A DNA stretch of 64,000 bases from Dethiosulfatarculus sandiegensis (GTDB lineage: Bacteria > Desulfobacterota > Desulfarculia > Desulfarculales > Desulfarculaceae): positions 248,001 through 312,000 of the forward strand of contig NZ_AZAC01000056.1 of the NCBI RefSeq assembly GCF_000931935.2, given 5' to 3'. Of the stretch, positions 17,832 through 24,860 are shown one piece after another; the first letter of the stretch is position 1, and each line of letters opens with the position of its first letter. Made by a program: the position numbers and the translations under genes. The notes beneath the pieces were generated by a model. It did no database searches, was not told the origin of the DNA, and saw only the letters and a program-made list of their open reading frames with translations.

Positions 17832-18650
17832 TCAGGGTAAAAACCTCATCAAAGAGGGGCTGACCTCCAGGCTGGATTCCACAATCTCCACTCCCTCAAC
17901 TTCACCGGCCAGTTTTTCGGCCAGGGTCTGATCATCCTGGGTGGCCACATAACCGCCGAGCCGCACAACTTTTTGGTGGCATTCCACCTCAAGGGCGTGA
18001 ATATCGAGTTCTTCCACCAGCCTGGCCCTGACCCTGCCGCCCAGAACCATGCCGTCCAATATCCTTTTGGTCTCGGCCGAGGGCTGGTACTCCGCATGCG
18101 CGGTCAGGTCCAGAACCGTGATGGCTGCCTGCTCCAGGGAGAGGCGACCCATGTTCAGAACCAGGTCATAATTCAGGGCCGAGGCCCAGTCCGCCCCAAA
18201 GACATGCCCCACATATGACCTTCTCTGCTGGTCCACAGCCGTGGCCAGGCGGCGCGCTCTGTCAAGATCCAGGCCTTGGGTGTTTGATATGCGCTGGGCC
18301 CTTAGCTCCAGGGGGGCAACGGTGCGCACCCTCAATACTCCGGGTACATAACGCAGAAGCAGGTTTGCGCCTCTGCCCACCAGGACCGCCCCGCCGAGTT
18401 GAGCGTACTGCAGGACCACCAGCTCCAGGAAGGCGGCAAAGACCCGTCTTCTTTTGCTGCCCATATCCAGCATGGCCGGTCCTTGCTCGGCCAGAAGCTG
18501 GTGTTCATCTCTGGAAATGTCCACCAATCCGTGAACTGCGTCCATCAGGGTGCGGCGGTCAACACATTCCAGATTGCCGCGCTGGCAGATCTCTTCGGCC
18601 AACTCGTCCCGATAAGAGCCCATCTCCCCACTGACAGTGATTATACTCAT
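17832..18650 (-). CDS. cytidylate-kinase-like protein with C-terminal BON domain
   Basis: The product has 272 residues from ATG 18650, chosen because GGGAGG lies 9 bases ahead; an upstream in-frame ATG at 18710 lacks one. The first ~190 residues resemble the cytidylate-kinase-like family (ITVSGEMGSYRDELAEEICQR, VLVGRGANLLL, RVRTVAPLELRAQRI), a P-loop fold in which the usual GxGxGK is not obvious. The last ~65 residues read as a BON domain (VRARLVEELDI through VVRLGGYVATQDDQTLAEKLA), normally a periplasmic or membrane-associated phospholipid-binding module. No signal peptide or membrane segment is visible. It sits behind pncB, separated by a terminator. Confidence 0.7.
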   Translation of the reverse strand: MSIITVSGEMGSYRDELAEEICQRGNLECVDRRTLMDAVHGLVDISRDEHQLLAEQGPAMLDMGSKRRRVFAAFLELVVLQYAQLGGAVLVGRGANLLLRYVPGVLRVRTVAPLELRAQRISNTQGLDLDRARRLATAVDQQRRSYVGHVFGADWASALNYDLVLNMGRLSLEQAAITVLDLTAHAEYQPSAETKRILDGMVLGGRVRARLVEELDIHALEVECHQKVVRLGGYVATQDDQTLAEKLAGEVEGVEIVESSLEVSPSLMRFLP

Positions 18651-18768
18651 AATCCAACCTCCCGGTTGAGGTCCCCGGCTGTGCAATGGGTGACAGCCTG
18701 TGGAGATCATCTGCTGTCTTCAGGATAACATAGCGAACGGTTTGAAAAGTCATTGCTTTTGTATATAA

Positions 18769-18814
18769 GAAGAAAAAGCCCGCGGAAAACACCGAAAAAC
18801 GGCGTTTCCACGGG
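18769..18814 (-). terminator. intrinsic terminator downstream of pncB
   Basis: On the minus strand CCCGTGGAAACGCCG (18814-18800) pairs, with one mismatch or wobble, with CGGTGTTTTCCGCGGG (18794-18779) around TTTTT, and is followed by CTTTTTCTTCTT. It lies 18 bases after the pncB stop. Confidence 0.75.
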
Positions 18815-18831
18815 TGGTTATCCGACAAATA

Positions 18832-20181
18832 TCAGGACAGGCAGCGGGATAGGGCCTCGTCCTTGGTCTTTTGCTGAAGATTCATTAAAGTTGGTGTTAT
18901 CTTAATATCATAGGGAGCGGGCTGGGTAATATCCAGGCAGTGAGCGGGAAGGGTTTTTACTTCCTCTTCAAATCTTTCATGGGCCGCTCGCCAGTCTTCT
19001 TTTTCGGTGATCTTGCCTTGGACCATCACCTGGTTCAGCATGGGCCGTCCCGGATTGTTTTCGGTTCTTAAGCCCAAAAGGTCATGGGTGATGATTCCCT
19101 GGTCATTGGTTTGCCGCCAGATCTGTTTGTTTTCGACCCAGGTCTCCTTGCCGGTGCAGAGCTTCAAGGTGGGACGGTCGTCGTATTTAACCAGCTTATA
19201 AACCAGGTCCAGGAAAGGAGCGTCGGCCGAACAGGCCATCTTGGTGCCGACTCCCATCATGTCTATCTGAGCCCCTTGACTGATGAGTTCCTGAATGCGG
19301 AATTCATCCAGGCTGCCGGAGACCACAACCGCAGCATCTTCAAAACCGGCTTTGTCCAGCATTTCCCTGGCCTGGCGGGTCCCGGCTACCAGATCGCCGG
19401 AGTCAATCCTCACCCCCAGGAGTTTTTGGCCGTTTTTTTCCAACTGTTGAGCGCATTCCATGGCGTGTTTCAAACCGGCCACCGTGTCATAGGTGTCGAC
19501 CAGAAAAACGCCTTGCTTCGGAAAGATGTCGACAAAGGCTTTAAATGCCTTCTCTTCATCGCCAAAGGCTTCAACAAAGGAGTGGGCCATGGTCCCCACG
19601 GGCATGGTGCCAAGCACCTGGGCGGCGGCCACATTGCTGGTGCCTGCGAACCCGGCTATGGCGGAGGATCTGGCGGCGCTCATGCCCGCGTCCGGCCCCT
19701 GGGTGCGGCGCAGGCCGAAATCAAGCAGGGTGCGGCCTTTTGCCGCTCGAACACAGCGAGCCGCCTTGCTGGTAAGGGTTGTGTGCAGGTTCAGGGTGTT
19801 CACCAAAAAGGTTTCCACCAGTTGGGCCTCGATCAAAGGGGCGGTGACCTCCAAAAGGGGTTCACCGGCCCGGCATACGGTTCCTTCGGGCAGGGCCCAT
19901 ACATCGCCGGTGAATCGAACATCCGAAAGATAGTCTAAAAATTCCGGTTTAAAGCGGTTCAGGGAATCAAGATATTGGATGTCCTGGTCTGAGAAACGGA
20001 AATTTTCCAGGTAGTCAAGGGCAATCTCCAGACCGGCGGCCACCATGTATCCCCTTTTTTCGGGGAGATTGTGGGCAAACAGGCTGAATCCGGACATTTT
20101 GTTCATGGAATTGGCATGGTAGCAGGCCGCCATGGTTATTTGATAGAAGTCGGTATGTAAAGCCAATGATTGGTAGTTCAT
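18832..20181 (-). CDS. pncB: nicotinate phosphoribosyltransferase
   Basis: This enzyme joins nicotinate to PRPP, making nicotinate mononucleotide for NAD salvage. The 449-residue product from ATG 20181 shows the N-terminal YQSLALHTDFYQITMAACY, the FAGTSNVAAAQVLG and GTMAHSFVEAFGDEEKAF motifs including the conserved histidine, and the phosphate-binding GVRIDSGDL. The ATG at 20181 has AAGGTG 6 bases ahead; the in-frame ATG at 20268 gives a non-family N-terminal extension. It ends at a strong terminator and so is probably monocistronic. A ~500-base regulatory gap separates it from the divergent response regulator gene. Confidence 0.9.
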   Translation of the reverse strand: MNYQSLALHTDFYQITMAACYHANSMNKMSGFSLFAHNLPEKRGYMVAAGLEIALDYLENFRFSDQDIQYLDSLNRFKPEFLDYLSDVRFTGDVWALPEGTVCRAGEPLLEVTAPLIEAQLVETFLVNTLNLHTTLTSKAARCVRAAKGRTLLDFGLRRTQGPDAGMSAARSSAIAGFAGTSNVAAAQVLGTMPVGTMAHSFVEAFGDEEKAFKAFVDIFPKQGVFLVDTYDTVAGLKHAMECAQQLEKNGQKLLGVRIDSGDLVAGTRQAREMLDKAGFEDAAVVVSGSLDEFRIQELISQGAQIDMMGVGTKMACSADAPFLDLVYKLVKYDDRPTLKLCTGKETWVENKQIWRQTNDQGIITHDLLGLRTENNPGRPMLNQVMVQGKITEKEDWRAAHERFEEEVKTLPAHCLDITQPAPYDIKITPTLMNLQQKTKDEALSRCLS

Positions 20182-20684
20182 ATTCACCTTACCCGCAGCT
20201 GACCGCATTATTATGCAGACCTGTATCGTAATGGCCTTCACTTCCTGAGTTTGGGGAAAGCCGCGCAAATATAAATTAAAGTTTCTATTCTATCGTAAAA
20301 AATTATGAAAGCACTTTTTGTCTTTCATTACCAAACCCCGCCGCAAGTCTGACCTGATCAAAAGAAACCGGAAGCTTGTTCAGCATACAGGCGGAGGCGT
20401 CAAACTCAAGCGGTATTGACAATCAACAGGTGTGCAAAGGCAGTATTTTTCTGTTTGTTATTGCCTTAGGCTATGAAACCTTTATACGTTGGTAGTTATT
20501 TTTTTGATAACGGTTCTGTTGGTTATTTTGTTTTTTACCAGTAGTATAGATCAAGGCCGTATTCATGCGCCTTTTGGGGCAATCAAGGTGAAAAATATAA
20601 AAACCTGAACTATACCGGGGATTGGTTGACAGTTGGATTTGAGCATGTTAAAAAAGGTACAAATTACCCCGGAGTTGTTCCAAT
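20182..20684. other. 503-base divergent intergenic region between pncB and the sigma-54 regulator gene
   Basis: No gene is visible in this AT-rich gap. It holds the 16-bp motif copy at 20459-20474, several AT-tracts, and a good sigma-70 promoter near its right end (listed separately). A TTGACA at 20417 has no well-spaced -10. I could not identify a riboswitch or a known NAD-related operator. Confidence 0.5.
20626..20654 (+). promoter_or_regulatory. sigma-70-type promoter for the sigma-54 response regulator gene
   Basis: A perfect TTGACA (20626-20631), a 17-base spacer and TAAAAA (20649-20654, 4 of 6 matches). A GGAG at 20671-20674 precedes the TTG start at 20685 by 10 bases. Confidence 0.5.
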
Positions 20685-22037
20685 TTGTCTAAATATTTAA
20701 GAATATTAGTTATTGATGATGATTACGGAGTCAGGGAATCCTGCCGCCGCGCCTTTGCCCGAACTGAACATGAGGTGGAAATGGTGGAGAACGGAGCCGA
20801 GGGCATGGAGCTTTTGGGCCGCTCGACCTATGATGTGATTCTCCTTGACTTAAGGCTGCCGGATGTGGACGGCATGGGGCTTCTGCGCCAGATCAGGGAG
20901 CAGGACCCCGGCACAGAGGTGATAATCATCAGCGGATACGGCTCGGTTGACGTGGCTGTGGCGGCCATGAAAAACGGGGCTTTTGACTTTGTACCCAAGC
21001 CTTTCACCCCGGCGGAACTGCGGGCGGCGGTGGAAAAAGCCCATCAGCAGCGGGACCTGGTTCTGGAGAATGCCTACCTCAAAGAGGAGCTCAAGCGCAA
21101 AAACGAAGGCTCCGATATTGTAAGCCGCTCACCTTTAATGAAGAAAATCCTTAATGTGATCACCCGGGTGGCGCCCACAGACACCACGGTTCTGATCACC
21201 GGGGAAAGCGGCACCGGCAAGGGGCTGCTGGCCAAGTACATTCATCAGTTAAGCCCCAGAAGGGATCATCCCTTTGTGGCGGTGGACTGCTCCACACTGG
21301 TGCCCACCTTGTTTGAATCTGAACTCTTTGGTCATGCCAAGGGCTCTTTTACCGGTGCCGGCAAAAGTAAAATAGGTAAATTCGAGCTCTCCAACGGCGG
21401 CACCTTGTTTCTGGACGAGGTGAGCAATATCTCGCTTGAGATTCAGGCAAAATTGTTGCGGGCAGTGGAGGAGAGAACCGTTTTCAAAGTCGGCAGCAAC
21501 CGGGAGATCAGGGTGGACACCCGGCTGGTTGCGGCCACCAACAGGAGCCTTTCCAAGGCCGTGGAAGCGGGCACCTTCCGGGAAGACCTTTATTATCGAT
21601 TAAATGTAATGCCCGTTAATCTGCCTCCCCTTAGAGAGCGGCCCGAAGACATCCCGGTTTTGGCGGAATACTTCTTGGAAAAGTTCGCTGGACTGGCTCT
21701 GGGAAGGGAAAGGCGTAAGACCTTTACCAAGGGTGCGCTGGAACTTTTGAGCCATCACACCTGGCCCGGCAATGTCCGCGAGATGGAAAATACGGTGCAG
21801 CGCCTGGTGATTCTGGCTGACGACAGACAGATTGAAGAGGCTGATATCCGTTTTGCCATGCCCACCATAAAAGACGAAGAACGTGGCGAGCTCATGAGAC
21901 TGGTGGATGTAGAACGCATGTATATCCAAAAGGCCCTGCGCAAGATGAGCGGCCAGCGCACCCTTACGGCCAAGGCGCTTGGAATAGACAGAAAAACCCT
22001 GCGCCAGAAGATGCGGAAATACGGGCTTGACGCCTGA
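20685..22037 (+). CDS. sigma-54-dependent response regulator (NtrC family)
   Basis: This is a 450-residue two-component regulator that activates sigma-54 promoters. Residues ~5-120 form a receiver domain with acidic pair DDD and phospho-acceptor in LLDLRLP; the AAA+ domain follows (~143-370) with Walker A GESGTGKG and Walker B FLDEV. The sigma-54 contact loop reads GSFTGA rather than the usual GAFTGA. The C-terminus is a Fis-type helix-turn-helix (AKALGIDRKTLRQKMRKYG). The start is TTG with GGAG ahead. No histidine kinase is adjacent. Its partner kinase is unknown, and the next gene is another receiver protein. Confidence 0.93.
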   Translation: MSKYLRILVIDDDYGVRESCRRAFARTEHEVEMVENGAEGMELLGRSTYDVILLDLRLPDVDGMGLLRQIREQDPGTEVIIISGYGSVDVAVAAMKNGAFDFVPKPFTPAELRAAVEKAHQQRDLVLENAYLKEELKRKNEGSDIVSRSPLMKKILNVITRVAPTDTTVLITGESGTGKGLLAKYIHQLSPRRDHPFVAVDCSTLVPTLFESELFGHAKGSFTGAGKSKIGKFELSNGGTLFLDEVSNISLEIQAKLLRAVEERTVFKVGSNREIRVDTRLVAATNRSLSKAVEAGTFREDLYYRLNVMPVNLPPLRERPEDIPVLAEYFLEKFAGLALGRERRKTFTKGALELLSHHTWPGNVREMENTVQRLVILADDRQIEEADIRFAMPTIKDEERGELMRLVDVERMYIQKALRKMSGQRTLTAKALGIDRKTLRQKMRKYGLDA

Positions 22038-22140
22038 GCCGCTTACCTGCCCTTGACCCCTTTCATCTTACTCCTGCAAAATTAGAAGTAGGCGGGTGGG
22101 ATTTTCCCGCCCCGACAGACCGCAGGTGAGTGAGGTCGTT

Positions 22141-22737
22141 ATGAAGGGTTTTTCTAGTGAACAATTATGTGTGTTGGTGGTTGATTCCCAAAAAGGCCCG
22201 GGGGAAAACTGCGTCCGGATTCTGGAGCAGGAAGGATACCATGTGCGCCTGGCCGATGGGGGAAAAGCCGCCTTGAAACTGGCTGGACAAAACCAGTTTG
22301 ACATTGTTTTTTTAGATCTGCGCTTACCGAAAAAGCCGGGTATGGTGGTTTTGGAAGAGATGATCGCAATCCAGCCCGAGGCGATTTTTGTGGCCATGAC
22401 CGATCGGGCCACCGTGACTTTGGCCCTGGATGCCCTGCGCCAGGGAGCGCACGAGTTTTTGACCAAACCCTGCACTCCTGAAGAACTCCGCAATATGGCC
22501 GCAAGGGCCAAAGAACGCTGTTGCCTGGCCCTGGAGCGCAAGATAAAGGCCTGCCGCCTTTCCGATGAAACCCTGATCAAACCCCTGGCCGTACAGCTGA
22601 GAGGGCGGAGCCTGGCCGTACAGGAGCGCCTAAAGGAATTGGAACAGCACCTGACCGGTCATCCGGCTTCCTTAACCCTTCTGCGCAAGGCCATGGACGA
22701 TAACCAGGGTATGCTTAAACTTTTGGATCAGATGTGA
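22141..22737 (+). CDS. receiver-domain response regulator without recognised output domain
   Basis: The product has 198 residues from ATG 22141; an in-frame GTG at 22096 is a weaker alternative. Residues ~8-125 form a receiver fold: the phospho-acceptor aspartate is in VFLDLRLPKK and the conserved lysine in FLTKPCT. The acidic pair near the N-terminus reads VVDSQ, so one of the two metal-binding acids is replaced by serine. The remaining ~75 residues are predicted helical (ELEQHLTGHPASL, KAMDDNQGMLKLLDQM) with no known output domain. It follows the sigma-54 regulator by ~100 bases and may be in the same operon. Confidence 0.75.
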   Translation: MKGFSSEQLCVLVVDSQKGPGENCVRILEQEGYHVRLADGGKAALKLAGQNQFDIVFLDLRLPKKPGMVVLEEMIAIQPEAIFVAMTDRATVTLALDALRQGAHEFLTKPCTPEELRNMAARAKERCCLALERKIKACRLSDETLIKPLAVQLRGRSLAVQERLKELEQHLTGHPASLTLLRKAMDDNQGMLKLLDQM

Positions 22738-23020
22738 GCTCAGCGGGTTTCAGAAGCGTAACGGGCCGGATTCGATTTTCCGGGTTGCAGGTTTCAGCCC
22801 GTGATAACAGCCGGCAGGCAATATGTCGGCACACTCATCGTAATCATGATAGTGCGGGAGGGCTTTGTCATCAGCCCGAGTGCGGGCCAAGGACGCACCC
22901 CTGGATGACTGTCCGCCGAATTATGCCCCCTTCTCGAGGCGCGTGATTCGAGCCATTTGGCAAAATTCAAGTTTTTGCTAAATGGCCTCTGACAAAGTCC
23001 GGGAAGACTTGGTCGGCAAA
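22738..23020. other. gap with an AT-capped hairpin, no gene seen
   Basis: About 280 bases without a convincing ORF. A clear 14-bp hairpin (one G-U) pairs 22952-22965 with 22973-22986 (GCCATTTGGCAAAA and its near complement), and GCCGGC-containing pairs occur near 22810-22835. It could be a 3' UTR or an unrecognised small RNA. I match no known RNA family. Confidence 0.4.
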
Positions 23021-23023
23021 CTA

Positions 23024-23050
23024 AAAGCCACCGGTTTGACCGGTGGCTTT
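23024..23050. terminator. bidirectional intrinsic terminator
   Basis: AAAGCCACCGG (23024-23034) pairs perfectly with CCGGTGGCTTT (23040-23050) around TTTGA. T-runs flank it in both directions, so it can end transcription of the plus-strand receiver gene and of the minus-strand NifX-like gene, whose stop is 30 bases away. Confidence 0.8.
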
Positions 23051-23079
23051 CTTAATGCAAAGTAAGCGTGTAACCTTGG

Positions 23080-23454
23080 TTACATGCCTCCTCCGCCGCC
23101 GCAGGTCTGGGCAGGGCCAAAGACGCGGGTCTGGCCTTCTATATAAAGACGAAGGGCCTCGCCCACAGTGGGTGCGCCTTCGTTAAAGAAAACCTGGATG
23201 CCCACCTGCTGGAAACCGGCCAGAGGCCTGGCGCCCATGCCGCCCGCGATCAGGGCCTCGGCTCCAGCCTGTTTCAGGAACATGACAGGGGCCATGCAGC
23301 CGCCCTGTACGTGACCTTCATTGGCCAGGATATCCACGTTTTTGATCTCGCCGTCTTCCACATCGGCCAGGGTAAAGAAATCGCAATGACCAAAATGGGC
23401 TGAAAGCTGGGCTTCGACACCACCGGGCGCCATGCTGGGAACTGCTACCTTCAT
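23080..23454 (-). CDS. NifX/NifB-type iron-molybdenum-cluster-binding protein
   Basis: This small protein belongs to the dinitrogenase iron-molybdenum cofactor biosynthesis superfamily, whose members bind FeMo-co or other Mo/Fe-S clusters; many in anaerobes have no link to nitrogen fixation. The product has 124 residues from ATG 23454, selected by GGAG 9 bases ahead. It shows MKVAVPSMAPGGVEAQLSAHFGHCDFF at the start, the ANEGHVQGGCMAPVMFL segment and a glycine-rich cysteine tail TCGGGGGM. No nif structural gene is in the window, so a role in nitrogenase is unlikely. A perfect dyad upstream suggests repressor control. Confidence 0.85.
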   Translation of the reverse strand: MKVAVPSMAPGGVEAQLSAHFGHCDFFTLADVEDGEIKNVDILANEGHVQGGCMAPVMFLKQAGAEALIAGGMGARPLAGFQQVGIQVFFNEGAPTVGEALRLYIEGQTRVFGPAQTCGGGGGM

Positions 23455-23499
23455 GAGTTTGTCTCCTTTTTCGTCTGACCAGCGGGTAATACCCGTTGA

Positions 23500-23523
23500 T
23501 GTTTTGTGCAACTGCACAAAACA
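23500..23523. promoter_or_regulatory. perfect 11+2+11 dyad upstream of the NifX-like gene
   Basis: TGTTTTGTGCA (23500-23510), a 2-base centre AC, and its exact complement TGCACAAAACA (23513-23523). The centre lies ~58 bases before the ATG at 23454, a typical operator position. The symmetry is visible; the bound protein is unknown. Confidence 0.6.
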
Positions 23524-23932
23524 TATGTCCCTGATCCCCGTCTGTCAATAGGAAAAAAGATTTTAAGGAAACGGCCTGTTTTTCTTTTTCACATGGGCAT
23601 GGGAAAGCCGAATTATGGTGGGTGAAAAAAATGGTGATGCCTTGGGCTTCCGCCTAAATATTGGGTCAACTATTTGAAATAGTATTTCTTTTTACGGGGA
23701 CCCTGCCTTAATAAAGCCTATGGTGAGCAGGTGCGGCCAAAATGCGGGCGCGGTTGATTCACCGTATTAAAAACAAGGTGAATATGCAAAAGTGGTGGCA
23801 TGGGGGAGGCATTTGTTAGAATGTCTGAGTCTGATAGTAAGTTTTGCTCCCCTGGTTAATGGGGGATTTGAACCGCGGGTTTTCCACAAAGCAGGGCCTT
23901 TTTTAAAAAAAACGGCCTGTTGGAAGGATGTT
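23524..23932. other. 409-base gap between divergent NifX-like and Nudix genes
   Basis: No credible gene here. The frame of the Nudix gene is open back to 23792, but that part has no ribosome-binding site and no family similarity. A small dyad ACTATTTGAAATAGT lies near 23670-23684. Divergent promoters are expected but I could not pick a convincing one. Confidence 0.4.
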
Positions 23933-24763
23933 ATGCCTGATCCCATGGAACCGTTGGCCTCGGCCTCTGTGATACTTTGGCGTCCTGATCCTGCCGGTGA
24001 GGCTCTTTTTGAAATATTTTTATTAAAAAGAAGAGGGAAAAGCCGCTTTATGCCGAATTGTTTTGTCTTTCCCGGCGGCAGGGTGGAACCCCACGACGGA
24101 GACGATCCCTTTTCGGAAAAAACCCTGTTATGTTGCGCAATCCGGGAACTATGGGAAGAAGCCGGAGTGATTCTGGCCAAAGACCCGGTGGCTGTAACCA
24201 GCCTTTCCGATACTGAACTGGGTGAAGTCAGGTCCGGCCTGCAAAAGGGGGGGGCGAGCCTGGATGACGCCCTGAACAGGCTGGGGCTTGCCCCGGGGGT
24301 CGGCTTCCTTACGCCTTATGCCCGCTGGATAACCCCGGTGGCTCGCAAACAACGTTATGACACCTTTTTTTATACCGCCCAAATGCCCCAGGGCCAAAAA
24401 GCGGTTTCCGATCACCTGGAGACCACTGAGGGAATCTGGATCAGTCCTTTGGAGGCCTTACGGCAAAATGAAAGCGGCGAGGTGAGCCTGGCTCCGCCTC
24501 AGGTGCGCATCCTGGGTGAATTGAGTGTGTTCAAGGAACTGACTGAACTGGACATCCCGGCGGTTGAAAGTAAACTGGAGCCGGTTTTACCCTTTTTGTG
24601 GACAGATGGATCGACCAGGGTCATTCTGCTGCCTTGGGACCCGGATTATGAAAAGGCCCGGCCGGGGGATCTTGACCGGCTTGGCCTTGGTTGCCCTGCT
24701 GATCAGGCCACCAGGCTTTTGCATAGCAAGGGACGCTGGCAGCCCCTGAGAATGGTTGCCTGA
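23933..24763 (+). CDS. Nudix-family hydrolase
   Basis: Nudix enzymes cleave nucleoside diphosphates linked to another moiety. The 276-residue product from ATG 23933 has GGAAGG 6 bases ahead. The Nudix box is recognisable but expanded: FPGGRVEPHDGDD then IRELWEEAGV, with ~20 residues between the first glycines and the REx2EE helix, more than in the canonical box. That spacing and the large size recall the NUDT7/NUDT19 (acyl-CoA or CoA diphosphatase) branch, so CoA-type substrates are possible. The C-terminal half carries TPYARWITPVARKQRYDTFFY, a further feature of that branch. The substrate is not certain. Confidence 0.85.
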   Translation: MPDPMEPLASASVILWRPDPAGEALFEIFLLKRRGKSRFMPNCFVFPGGRVEPHDGDDPFSEKTLLCCAIRELWEEAGVILAKDPVAVTSLSDTELGEVRSGLQKGGASLDDALNRLGLAPGVGFLTPYARWITPVARKQRYDTFFYTAQMPQGQKAVSDHLETTEGIWISPLEALRQNESGEVSLAPPQVRILGELSVFKELTELDIPAVESKLEPVLPFLWTDGSTRVILLPWDPDYEKARPGDLDRLGLGCPADQATRLLHSKGRWQPLRMVA

Positions 24764-24860
24764 CAAACTCCGGCCCCTGTTTGCCAGGGGCATGGTAAAA
24801 GTAAGTCTTCTGCAAAAACGCTTTTTCAGGCTAAGGCTCCTGAAAGGAGCAGATACGTAA

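Noticed and set aside
23080-23454. Evidence for nitrogen fixation.
   Set aside because: NifX/NifB-like small proteins are common in non-diazotrophs and no nifH, nifD, nifK or nifB-type gene is in the window.
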